Shown piece after piece: positions 15,613 through 23,054 of a stretch of DNA of 33,715 nt. Position 1 is the stretch's first letter. The number at the start of each line of letters is the position of its first letter. The DNA comes from Oscillospiraceae bacterium. GTDB lineage: Bacteria > Bacillota > Clostridia > Oscillospirales > Ruminococcaceae. Below the pieces are notes generated by a model. That model was given only the letters and a program-made list of their open reading frames with translations, was not told the origin of the DNA and searched no databases. The stretch lies in assembly GCA_900768245.1 (NCBI GenBank), contig CAAGCE010000211.1:1-33715 (forward strand), written 5' to 3'. The translations under genes and the position numbers were made by a program.

Positions 15613-16947
15613 TCAAGCTTCGGCAATGGTTTTGTCAAGTGACATCAATGCCGCCTCCGCAACAATGCGGTAGCGTTCCTGTTTGTCCTTTATGCGTGTT
15701 GGGCAGGGCGGAAGAATGCCCATATTTGCGCCCATAGGCTGAAAATCTGTCACGCTTTCATCGGAAATATAATGTGAGAGCGCACCTATCATCGTATCTG
15801 TCGGAAGAATAAGACTATCCTTGCCGCTTAGCTTTCGGGTCATATTTATGCCTGCCATAATTCCGCTTGCGGCGGATTCCATATAACCCTCAACACCTGT
15901 TATCTGACCGGCGAAGAAAATACGTCTGTCGCTGCGGAGAGAAAAATCGGCATCAAGAAGCTTAGGCGAATTTAAGAAAGAATTGCGGTGCATAACACCA
16001 TATCTGACAAATTCAGCATTTTCAAGTCCCGGAATAAGCGAGAAAACACGCTTCTGTTCGCCGAATTTAAGATTGGTCTGGAAACCGACAATGTTGTACA
16101 TAGTACCGCTGCTGTTTTCCTTGCGAAGCTGGACAACCGCATAAGGACGTCTGCTTGTCACAGGGTCATTAAGTCCCACAGGCTTCATTGCACCGTAGCG
16201 CATTGTTTCCTCACCACGTTTTGCAAGCACTTCAATAGGCATACAACCCTCGTAAACAGTAAAGCTGTCGTTTTTGTTGTGAAGCTCCTGCGGAGCGTCA
16301 AATTCGTGAAGAGGAGCGGATTCGGCACTTACAATGGCATTGTAAAAGGTGAGATACTCTTCCTTTGTGAAAGGGCAGTTGATGTAGTCGTCATCACCTC
16401 TGCCGTAACGTGCGCCGAAAAATGCACGTTCCATATTTATTGATTCAAAGGTAACGATAGGAGCGGCAGCGTCATAAAAGCTGAGATAACCGCCGCTGAG
16501 TTTTTTTATGCTTTCGGCAAGTGCGTCCGAGGTAAGAGGACCGCTTGCAATAATGACATTGCCATCGGGTATCTCCGTGACCTCACCGCTGCATATCTCA
16601 ATGTTTGGGTGAGAGCGTATCTTTTTTGTTACAAGGTCTGAAAAAAGCGTTCTGTCAACTGCAAGAGCACCACCTGCAGGAACAGCTGTCTCAACAGCAC
16701 AGGGAACAGTAAGCGAGCCTAAACGGCGCATTTCCTCTTTAAGCAGACCTGCCGCAGAATTGACTCTGGATGCTTTTAATGAGTTGGAGCAGACAAGCTC
16801 CGCAAAGCCTGAATACTTATGAGCGTGAGTATATTTTGCAGGCTTCATTTCGCAAAGCCTGACTTTTATTCCCGCATTTGCAAGCTGCCAGGCTGCCTCA
16901 CAGCCTGCCAGACCTGCACCTATTACGGTAACGGCTGTATTGTTCAT
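15613..16947 (-). CDS. trmFO: Folate-dependent tRNA (uracil-54-C5)-methyltransferase TrmFO
   Basis: A 444-residue flavoprotein that uses methylenetetrahydrofolate and FADH2 to make ribothymidine at position 54 of tRNA. The FAD-binding GAGLAG motif is at residues 10-15 after VTVI. C53 (LVCSNSLK) and C235 (EGCMPIE) match the two catalytic cysteines described in the Bacillus subtilis enzyme. The C-terminal GQITGVEGYMESAASGIMAGIN segment is the second FAD contact. It follows topA by about 20 bases, a very common pairing in Bacillota. The ribosome site AAAGGA is seven bases before the ATG. Confidence 0.97.
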   Translation of the reverse strand: MNNTAVTVIGAGLAGCEAAWQLANAGIKVRLCEMKPAKYTHAHKYSGFAELVCSNSLKASRVNSAAGLLKEEMRRLGSLTVPCAVETAVPAGGALAVDRTLFSDLVTKKIRSHPNIEICSGEVTEIPDGNVIIASGPLTSDALAESIKKLSGGYLSFYDAAAPIVTFESINMERAFFGARYGRGDDDYINCPFTKEEYLTFYNAIVSAESAPLHEFDAPQELHNKNDSFTVYEGCMPIEVLAKRGEETMRYGAMKPVGLNDPVTSRRPYAVVQLRKENSSGTMYNIVGFQTNLKFGEQKRVFSLIPGLENAEFVRYGVMHRNSFLNSPKLLDADFSLRSDRRIFFAGQITGVEGYMESAASGIMAGINMTRKLSGKDSLILPTDTMIGALSHYISDESVTDFQPMGANMGILPPCPTRIKDKQERYRIVAEAALMSLDKTIAEA

Positions 16948-16970
16948 ATCATCGTCCTTTTGTTAGGGGA

Positions 16971-19049
16971 TCACTTTTCTTTTTTGATAGCAACTTCATA
17001 GCCGCAGCCTTCTTTAAGGCAGAACATCTTTCCGCCCTTTTTGAAGAGTGTAGTGCCGTCGTTGCACTTAGGACACTTGTCTGAAACAGGTGTGTCCCAT
17101 GTCATAAAATCGCAGTTCGGATTATCCTCGCAGCCAAAATATTTCTTGCCCTTTTTTGACTTTTTCTGAAGCACTTTCTTATGGCACTTAGGGCATACGC
17201 CGCCTGTGTCCTTGACAATTCGCTTGGTGTTTGTACATTCAGGGAATCCCGAGCAGGCAAGGAATTTGCCGAAGCGTCCTATTTTTATTACCATAGGCTT
17301 GCCGCAGACATCGCATACCTCGTCTGTTTCCTCATCGGGGACTTTTATACGCTTGCCGTCCATAGCGGTTTCTGCCTTTGAGAGTGTGTCTGAGAAATCC
17401 TTATAGAAATCGGAAAGTGTGTCTACCCAGTTTTTCTTGCCGACTTCAATTTCATCAAGGTCACTTTCCATTGATGCGGTAAATTTTGCGTCAACAATGT
17501 GCTTGAAATTGTCTTTCATAAGCTGGGTTGTGACTTCGCCAAGACCCGTCGGTTTAAGCTGCTTGCCGTCACGTTCAACATAGAAACGGTTTGTGATAGT
17601 GGAAATTGTCGGAGCATATGTTGACGGACGTCCGATACCGTTTTCTTCAAGAGCCTTGATAAGTGTAGCTTCTGTGTATCGTGCAGGAGGCTGAGTGAAG
17701 TGCTGAAAGCCGTCAATGGTTTTAAGCTTTAGAACGTCGCCCTTTTCAATAACGGGGAGCACCTTGTTTTCCTCATCGTCCTTAGTTTCCTCATAAAGAA
17801 CGGTAAAACCGTCAAATTTTACGGAGAAGCCTGTTGCCTTGAAATCGCAGCCGTTTGCATTTATGCTTACCGCAACGGTATCGAGTGAGGCATTAGCCAT
17901 TTGGCTGGCAATAAATCTTTCCCAGATAAGCTTGTAAAGCTTGAACTGTTCTGTGGTAAGACTGTCTTTTACTCTGTCAGGAGTAAGCTCGGGCATTGAC
18001 GGACGTATAGCTTCATGAGCGTCCTGTGCGTTGGATTTTGTTTTATATACCTTAGGTATGGACGGAACATAGCTCTTTCCGTATTTTTCTTCAATGTATT
18101 TGTAAGCCGCATCTCTTGCTTCATCGGAAATACGGAGACTGTCTGTTCTCATATAAGTGATAAGACCGACAGCACCCATGCCTTCGATGTCAACACCTTC
18201 ATAAAGTGTCTGAGCGTTTTTCATTGTTTTTGCGGCAGCAAATCCAAGACGCTTTGAAGCCTCCTGCTGCATAGTTGAGGTTGTGAACGGAGGAGCAGGG
18301 GATTTCTTTCTGACAGATTTCTTTACGTCTGTAACAAGGTACTCGGCACCTTCAACACGCTTTAAAATTGCGTCGGTCTCTTCCTTGGAATGAAGCTCGA
18401 CCTTTTTGCCGTCGATACCTGTAAATGAAGCGGCGAACTGTTTCTTTGAGGACGGAGCGGTCATTTTTGTTTCAATGGACCAGTATTCTTCGGGCTTGAA
18501 ATTGCGTATCTGATTTTCACGGTCAACAACAAGAGCAACGGCAACAGACTGAACACGTCCCGCAGACAGTCCGCGGCGTACCTTTTTCCAAAGAAACGGT
18601 GAAAGCTTGTAGCCGACTATTCTGTCGAGGATACGTCTTGCCTGCTGAGCGTTTACAAGGTCAATATCAATGGTTCTTGGGTGAGCCATACCGTTTGTAA
18701 CGCCTGTTTTGGTGATCTCGTTGAATGTAACACGGTTATTTTCGTCCAATGGCAGATCAAGCATCTGTGCAAGATGCCATGAAATTGCCTCTCCCTCACG
18801 GTCCGGGTCAGTTGCGAGGTAAACGAAATCGGACTTTTTAGCCTCTTTTTTTAGTTCTTTGATGAGTTCTTCTTTGCCCTTGATGTCGGTGTAAACAGGC
18901 TGGAAACCGTTGTCAACATCGACGCTGAGCTTTGATTTCGGCAGGTCACGGACGTGTCCCATTGAAGCGACAACTTCATATCCGCTGCCGAGATATTTTT
19001 TAATGGTCTTTGCCTTTGCAGGCGACTCCACAATAACAAGTTTAGACAT
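16971..19049 (-). CDS. topA: DNA topoisomerase I
   Basis: A 692-residue type IA topoisomerase that relaxes negative supercoils. The Toprim domain opens with LVIVESPAKAKTIKKYLG and includes the metal-binding DPDREGE (81-87). The nicking tyrosine is Y299 in LITYMRTDSLRIS. Domain II/III landmarks such as SAGRVQSVA (162-170) and the gate segment ENGIGRPSTYAP are present. Three C4 zinc ribbons fill about residues 595-685 (CDVCGKP...C, CPKCHKK...C, CPKCNDG...C). The length is normal. AAGGAG precedes the ATG. It lies between dprA and trmFO, the usual dprA-topA-trmFO block. Confidence 0.98.
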   Translation of the reverse strand: MSKLVIVESPAKAKTIKKYLGSGYEVVASMGHVRDLPKSKLSVDVDNGFQPVYTDIKGKEELIKELKKEAKKSDFVYLATDPDREGEAISWHLAQMLDLPLDENNRVTFNEITKTGVTNGMAHPRTIDIDLVNAQQARRILDRIVGYKLSPFLWKKVRRGLSAGRVQSVAVALVVDRENQIRNFKPEEYWSIETKMTAPSSKKQFAASFTGIDGKKVELHSKEETDAILKRVEGAEYLVTDVKKSVRKKSPAPPFTTSTMQQEASKRLGFAAAKTMKNAQTLYEGVDIEGMGAVGLITYMRTDSLRISDEARDAAYKYIEEKYGKSYVPSIPKVYKTKSNAQDAHEAIRPSMPELTPDRVKDSLTTEQFKLYKLIWERFIASQMANASLDTVAVSINANGCDFKATGFSVKFDGFTVLYEETKDDEENKVLPVIEKGDVLKLKTIDGFQHFTQPPARYTEATLIKALEENGIGRPSTYAPTISTITNRFYVERDGKQLKPTGLGEVTTQLMKDNFKHIVDAKFTASMESDLDEIEVGKKNWVDTLSDFYKDFSDTLSKAETAMDGKRIKVPDEETDEVCDVCGKPMVIKIGRFGKFLACSGFPECTNTKRIVKDTGGVCPKCHKKVLQKKSKKGKKYFGCEDNPNCDFMTWDTPVSDKCPKCNDGTTLFKKGGKMFCLKEGCGYEVAIKKEK

Positions 19050-19083
19050 TTATATTAACTCCTTCAGGATAACTCTTAAACGT

Positions 19084-20286
19084 TTATGTAATATAATAGC
19101 TGTCGCCCATATCGGACGAAACTATTCCGTCGATCTCCATATCCGTGAGGATCGACAGCACCTCCATAATATCCATATCGGCAGCCTCCGCAGCTTCATC
19201 GGCACTGACCGGAGAAGGTGAGCTTATCAGAATATTGTAAATGATCTCCGCTCTTTCGTCAAGCCGGGGTGCAGCCTTTTCAGGCTTTGTATTTTGTGCC
19301 TTTGGCTTTTGAACAATGTGAGCAGTATCATTTTTATTATCGGTTTTTGACAAAGAAATATTATCGGCATTATTCTTTCCGACGGATTTGTGATGATGAT
19401 TTTCAAAGTATTCACCAACAATATCATATGGCGAGCATAAAGGCATCGCTCCGCTTTTCAGAAGAATTTTATTTCCGTCATAGCGTGGGTCAAAAATATC
19501 ATGGGGAGGTACGACCCAAAGATCCCTGCCCTGAGAAACTGTACATTCCGCTGAATTAAGAGAACCGCTCTTTTCTGACGCTTCAATAATGACAGTTCCG
19601 ACAGCAAGACCTGTAAGTATTCTGTTTCTTGCAATAAAAAGCGGCGGCTTTGCAGCAGTCTGCGGGAAATATTCGGAAATAAACACACCGTTTGAAAGAA
19701 GTCTGTCACGGTATATTATGTTTTCGGCAGGGTAGTCGTAATCAATGCCGCAGCCTAAAACGGAAATCACCTTTCCGCCCGCATCAGCCGCAGCAAGCTG
19801 TGCCGTAATGTCAGTACCGACGGCAAAACCGCTTGCAACAGCGATACCGTTTTCGGCAGCTGTTTTTGCAATAGCTTCTGCTGCCGAGTGGCTGTACTTT
19901 GAAAGTGAACGTGCGCCCACAACAGTGATAATGACATTATTATTGAGAATATCCGCATTGCCCTTATAAAAAAGAAGAAAAGGCGGATTTGTTATTCCAA
20001 GCAGCCTTTGCGGATAATCCGCATCATCAAAGCAAAGTATTCCGATATTATAGCTTACACAGTAAGAAATTATTCCGTCAAGCTGAACAGTATGCGTCCT
20101 TTTTGCGTTTTTCAGCTCGTCATTATTAAAAATACCGTTGTTATCGGAATTTGCAGCTTTGATAAGTGCATCGTAAAGTCTTACGGGCGAGCCGAAAGTA
20201 TCAAGAAGCTGCCATATTCTTTCCTTGCCTGCACCGATGACTGAAACGATAAACAGATACTTTATAAGCTTTTCCTTGTCTGTCAT
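19084..20286 (-). CDS. dprA: DNA processing protein DprA with altered signature motif
   Basis: A 400-residue DprA/Smf, which loads RecA on incoming single-stranded DNA during transformation. The Rossmann core shows VGAR (123-126), VLGCGIDYDYPAENI (about 177-190), ARNRILTGL (219-227) and KSGSL (239-243). The family SGLARGID-type motif reads SGFAVGTD (152-159), with Val for the basic residue, and the usual following His is Gln. A variable linker at about 295-335 leads to a winged-helix C-terminal domain (DEAAEAADMDIMEVLSILTDMEIDGIVSS). The start overlaps the stop of the upstream methyltransferase gene (ATGA), so translation is coupled. Only DprA of a competence set is in the window. Confidence 0.93.
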   Translation of the reverse strand: MTDKEKLIKYLFIVSVIGAGKERIWQLLDTFGSPVRLYDALIKAANSDNNGIFNNDELKNAKRTHTVQLDGIISYCVSYNIGILCFDDADYPQRLLGITNPPFLLFYKGNADILNNNVIITVVGARSLSKYSHSAAEAIAKTAAENGIAVASGFAVGTDITAQLAAADAGGKVISVLGCGIDYDYPAENIIYRDRLLSNGVFISEYFPQTAAKPPLFIARNRILTGLAVGTVIIEASEKSGSLNSAECTVSQGRDLWVVPPHDIFDPRYDGNKILLKSGAMPLCSPYDIVGEYFENHHHKSVGKNNADNISLSKTDNKNDTAHIVQKPKAQNTKPEKAAPRLDERAEIIYNILISSPSPVSADEAAEAADMDIMEVLSILTDMEIDGIVSSDMGDSYYIT

Positions 20287-21080
20287 TTAGTCAGCTCCCA
20301 CATTATGATAGAGGCAGCGGTCGCAGCGTTAAGGGAGTTTACGTTGCCGTTCATATGGATAGTGAGCTTGTGATCGCACTTTGCAACTACATCAGACGGC
20401 AGACCGTTTCCCTCATTGCCGATAAGAACAGCCGAACCGTTGCTGAATTTGCAGTTTGTAAGGGATAAAGCATCACTGTCAATAACAGCAGCGTAGGCTG
20501 TTATTTTCTTGTCCCGGAAAGTCTGAAAAGCCTCATCTTCAGAAGCAATGCAGACCTTCATTCTGAAAAGGCTGCCCATAGTCGAGCGTACAACCTTAGG
20601 ACTGTATATATCGCAGCTGTTTACGGAAATAACTGCGCTTATGCCCATAGCGTCAGCGGTTCGTATTACTGTACCCATATTTCCCGGGTCCTGAATATTA
20701 TACAGAAGAATATATCTTCCGCTGCTATTTATTGTATCAGAAATCGGCGGATTGTCAAGTGCCGCACAAATTGCGAAGATACCCTGTGTACCATCGGTGG
20801 AAGCGAGACTTGAACCCAGCTCATCGGAAATAAGGGCTGTTTTTTTCATAATATTTTCTTCGTTCAGAAAATCCAATGCTTCACCGTGTTCGGAAAGCTT
20901 TTTATAGCAGCTTTCTGTAATGAGAACATAGTGAAGCTCTGCATTTTCCTGTACAGCATCTCTTATGAGACGTACACCTTCGAGAGTGAACATATCAAAT
21001 TCGCTGCGGTATTTTTTATTGGAGGAAAGCTTCCGGAAGAGTTTGATGGTGCTATTATCTTTAGAATTGATTACCTGCAT
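20283..21080 (-). CDS. TrmH/SpoU-family RNA 2'-O-methyltransferase
   Basis: A 265-residue SPOUT methyltransferase. An N-terminal substrate-binding region (residues 1-105, with FTLEGVRLIRDA) is followed by the knotted catalytic domain: motif 1 NIQDPGNMGTVIRTADAMG (128-146), motif 2 LIGNEGNGLP (219-228) and motif 3 NSLNAATAASIIMWEL (248-263). These residues bind SAM and the target ribose. Members of this subgroup methylate 23S rRNA or tRNA, and the exact nucleotide cannot be told from sequence. AGGAGG lies about 13 bases before the ATG, further than usual. It is the first gene after the rplT terminator. Confidence 0.93.
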   Translation of the reverse strand: MQVINSKDNSTIKLFRKLSSNKKYRSEFDMFTLEGVRLIRDAVQENAELHYVLITESCYKKLSEHGEALDFLNEENIMKKTALISDELGSSLASTDGTQGIFAICAALDNPPISDTINSSGRYILLYNIQDPGNMGTVIRTADAMGISAVISVNSCDIYSPKVVRSTMGSLFRMKVCIASEDEAFQTFRDKKITAYAAVIDSDALSLTNCKFSNGSAVLIGNEGNGLPSDVVAKCDHKLTIHMNGNVNSLNAATAASIIMWELTK

Positions 21081-21096
21081 TTCGGTGAATTTGCCC

Positions 21097-21102
21097 TCCT
21101 TT
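21097..21102 (-). promoter_or_regulatory. Possible -10 box before the SpoU-dprA-topA run
   Basis: TATACT-like sequence on the minus strand, just upstream of the methyltransferase ribosome site and after the rplT terminator. The matching -35 region would overlap the terminator stem and is poor, so the promoter call rests mainly on the -10 hexamer and on the need for a new start after the terminator. The hexamer position is approximate by a few bases. Confidence 0.3.
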
Positions 21103-21126
21103 TACAGTATATCTATAAACTGCAAA

Positions 21127-21154
21127 AGTCAGAAGTAAAAAATTACTTCTGACT
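21127..21154 (-). terminator. Terminator after rplT
   Basis: A perfect 12-bp stem AGTCAGAAGTAA/TTACTTCTGACT (21127-21138 with 21143-21154) has a four-base loop and lies 17 bases past the rplT stop. The minus-strand T tract is short (TTTTGC). It would end the infC-rpmI-rplT transcript. Confidence 0.75.
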
Positions 21155-21170
21155 CTATCAGCTTTTTTAA

Positions 21171-21524
21171 TTAAAGAGCAGCCTTAGCCTTTTCAGTAAG
21201 AGCTGTGAAACCTGCTGCATCATTAACAGCGATCTCAGCGAGCATCTTTCTGTTGAGTGTAACGCCTGCCTTCTTAATACCGTTCATGAATGAAGAATAG
21301 TTCATTCCGTTGAGCTTGCAAGCTGCGGAAATTCTTGTGATCCAGAGCTTTCTGAAATCTCTCTTCTTGAGTCTTCTTCCAACGTAAGCATAGTTGCCGG
21401 ACTTCATAACAGCTTCTTTAGCCATCTTGAAGTGTTTGCTCTTAGCGCCCCAGTAACCCTTTGCAAGCTTTAATGTTTTATTTCTTCTCTTACGAGTAGC
21501 CATTGCTCCCTTAACACGAGCCAT
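21171..21524 (-). CDS. rplT: Large ribosomal protein L20
   Basis: A 117-residue L20, needed for early 50S assembly. It begins MARVKGAMATRKRRNKTLKLAKGYWG, the conserved basic N-terminal extension that threads into 23S rRNA, and ends with the globular domain SSFMNGIKKAGVTLNRKMLAE. The length is typical. It is the last gene of the infC-rpmI-rplT operon, and in Bacillota L20 is known to repress this operon by binding its mRNA leader. Confidence 0.98.
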   Translation of the reverse strand: MARVKGAMATRKRRNKTLKLAKGYWGAKSKHFKMAKEAVMKSGNYAYVGRRLKKRDFRKLWITRISAACKLNGMNYSSFMNGIKKAGVTLNRKMLAEIAVNDAAGFTALTEKAKAAL

Positions 21525-21575
21525 AATCTTTTACCTCCGTTAAATTAGTAGTTAGTTGATCTACAGCCTTACCTA

Positions 21576-21773
21576 TTATTTGTAAGGGATGAGCTGCTTT
21601 ACAGTAGAAGCGTTTGCAGAACCTGCATAACCTGCTGCTCTTGCAATTCTCTTACGCTTTGTAGCTTTCTGAGTAAGTCTGTGACGCTTGTTTGTCTTCT
21701 GATACTTAACAAGACCGTTCTTAGTGAGCTTAAAACGCTTTTTAGCGCCTGAATGAGTTTTCTGCTTAGGCAT
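21576..21773 (-). CDS. rpmI: Large ribosomal protein L35
   Basis: A 65-residue, highly basic L35 of the 50S subunit, beginning MPKQKTHSGAKKRFKLTKNG and containing the RHRLTQKATKRKR core. The length and position between infC and rplT are canonical. A clear AGGAGG-type ribosome site lies in the 70-base gap after infC. Confidence 0.98.
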   Translation of the reverse strand: MPKQKTHSGAKKRFKLTKNGLVKYQKTNKRHRLTQKATKRKRIARAAGYAGSANASTVKQLIPYK

Positions 21774-21843
21774 AGTATATATCCTCCTTTAAATTTAGAC
21801 CCTGCCGCAAGACCGAAAGTATCACGGCGTAATCAATGCAGTT

Positions 21844-22362
21844 TTATTTTGAAGCCTTAGGTGAAACGAACATAACGAGTGCACGTCCCTCCATCTTGGA
21901 AGGCTTTTCAACAGTACCGTATTCCTCACAAGCTGCCTTGAACTTGTCAAGCAGCTCCTCACCGAGATGAGGATGAGCAATAGCACGTTTGCGGAAACGA
22001 ACGGAAACCTTGAGCTTATCTCCTGATTTAAGGAATTTGACAGCCTGGTTTACCTTTGTATTAAAGTCATTGGTATCGATCGTTGAGAACATTCTGATCT
22101 CCTTGACGTCAACGACCTTCTGATTTTTCTTGGCTTCCTTTTCACGCTTGCCCTGTTCAAAAAGGTACTTTCCGTAATCCATAATTTTGCATACAGGCGG
22201 TGTTGCCTGAGGAGCAATTTTTACAAGATCAAGCTCTTTTTCTTCAGCCAGCTTAAGAGCCTCCTTAGCGGAAATGATGCCGATAGGAGAACCGTCAAAA
22301 TCAATGACACGGATTTCTTTGTCTTTAATTTCCTCGTTAATCTGTAATTCTTTAACGCTTAT
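21844..22362 (-). CDS. infC: Translation initiation factor IF-3, apparent AUA start
   Basis: A 172-residue IF3, which binds the 30S subunit and checks the start codon and initiator tRNA. The N-terminal domain runs from ISVKELQINEEIKDKEIRVID to the linker rich in Lys/Glu (FEQGKREKEAKKNQK), and the C-terminal domain contains EIRMFSTIDTNDFNTKVNQAV and RFRKRAIAHPHLGEELL. The frame stays open far upstream into the leader, but the conserved protein begins at an AUA codon at 22360-22362. A seven-base GGGGGUG (22369-22375) pairs with the 16S anti-SD and sits six bases before AUA; GTG inside this site would have no ribosome site of its own. Rare starts are typical of infC and allow IF3 to regulate itself. 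Confidence 0.93.
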   Translation of the reverse strand: MSVKELQINEEIKDKEIRVIDFDGSPIGIISAKEALKLAEEKELDLVKIAPQATPPVCKIMDYGKYLFEQGKREKEAKKNQKVVDVKEIRMFSTIDTNDFNTKVNQAVKFLKSGDKLKVSVRFRKRAIAHPHLGEELLDKFKAACEEYGTVEKPSKMEGRALVMFVSPKASK

Positions 22363-22551
22363 AGTAAGCACCCCCAAAATAAAAATGAGCGGAAACAGAA
22401 TGTTCCGCTCATACCGATACATATTAATACGCAGCTGCCCCGAATTATCAAAGAAATGCGTTTTATACATAAGTATTGACCAATACTCGCCCTTTGCGGT
22501 ATGGTGAGAACGGAAGTTCTGCTTTATTTTTAACATTGGTACAAAACCAAC
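22363..22551 (-). promoter_or_regulatory. Structured infC leader, probable L20-type autoregulatory leader
   Basis: About 190 bases separate the predicted transcription start from infC. They contain several hairpins: GAGAAC/GTTCT-type near 22507-22521, AGTATT/AATACT near 22473-22489 and the terminator-like stem at 22385-22412. Leaders of infC-rpmI-rplT operons in Bacillota carry the L20 leader, where L20 binding promotes early termination. That this one works the same way is inferred from position and the terminator. Confidence 0.6.
22385..22412 (-). terminator. Attenuator-like terminator in infC leader
   Basis: ATGAGCGGAA (22385-22394) pairs perfectly with TTCCGCTCAT (22403-22412) around an eight-base loop. 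In the minus direction the stem is followed by TTTTATTTT and then the infC ribosome site. A terminator between promoter and first gene points to premature termination control. Confidence 0.8.
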
Positions 22552-22557
22552 ATTAAC

Positions 22558-22586
22558 AGTATACACGCAAACAAAGCATTTGTCAA
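22558..22586 (-). promoter_or_regulatory. Sigma-A promoter of infC-rpmI-rplT
   Basis: On the minus strand TTGACA (22581-22586) and TATACT (22558-22563) are spaced 17 bases apart. Together they match five or six of six consensus bases each. Transcription would begin near 22551. Confidence 0.9.
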
Positions 22587-22603
22587 GGGTTTTTTAAAAA
22601 AAT

Positions 22604-23041
22604 TTATTCTTCACTTGATGGATTTGATGAAGCAGCGGCATTTGTTGCATTGAGCTTGTTCTGATAAGCGGCATTTTCAAACCACGCATCAAGAACGCTG
22701 ACGGAGATGGAATAGCCTGAATCAGTCTTGACGTATTCGGTTATCTCGCCTGCATTGATGAGGTCAACGACCTGCTGAGTTGAGAGATTGAGATATGCAG
22801 CCGCCTCATCTTCCGTGAGATATTTTTTTTCGGCATAGGTAAGGTCGGAGGGGGCATTATATGTATTGCTGTCGGAGAAGGTCTGTTCGCCGAGAGTTTT
22901 ATTGACTTTTTTCAGATTTCCGCCGATATTGAAGCCTGCAATAAGAATACAGATGCCGAGAAATATCGAGCCTAAAAGTGCGCCGTTTACTGAACTTTTT
23001 GAACGTGAAGACGAGCTTCTCTGTTGTGACGACTGAGCCAT
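22604..23041 (-). CDS. Membrane-anchored protein with excisionase-like helix-turn-helix
   Basis: A 145-residue protein of unknown function. A Ser/Gln/Arg-rich N-terminus (1-17) precedes one hydrophobic segment (about 20-42, ALLGSIFLGICILIAGFNIGG). After a linker comes a MerR/excisionase-type helix-turn-helix (about 74-120): KKYLTEDEAAAYLNLSTQQVVDLINAGEI, then a wing and SVSVLDAWFENAA. The last 15 residues are Asn/Ala/Ser-rich. The basic N-terminus suggests that it is inside and the helix-turn-helix outside, or that the membrane call is wrong for one side, so DNA binding is uncertain. It follows addA by 13 bases with the ribosome site CGGAGG, and ends just before the infC promoter. Confidence 0.8.
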   Translation of the reverse strand: MAQSSQQRSSSSRSKSSVNGALLGSIFLGICILIAGFNIGGNLKKVNKTLGEQTFSDSNTYNAPSDLTYAEKKYLTEDEAAAYLNLSTQQVVDLINAGEITEYVKTDSGYSISVSVLDAWFENAAYQNKLNATNAAASSNPSSEE

Positions 23042-23054
23042 AAGAAAACCTCCG

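Noticed and set aside
15600..15638. 13-codon extension of the first YcxB-like protein
   Set aside because: It overlaps trmFO, while a GAGG ribosome site lies just before the later ATG at 15599.
22363..22566. In-frame extension of infC by about 68 codons into the leader
   Set aside because: The extension covers the leader hairpins and terminator and even the transcription start region, has no ribosome site, and is not part of the IF3 family sequence.
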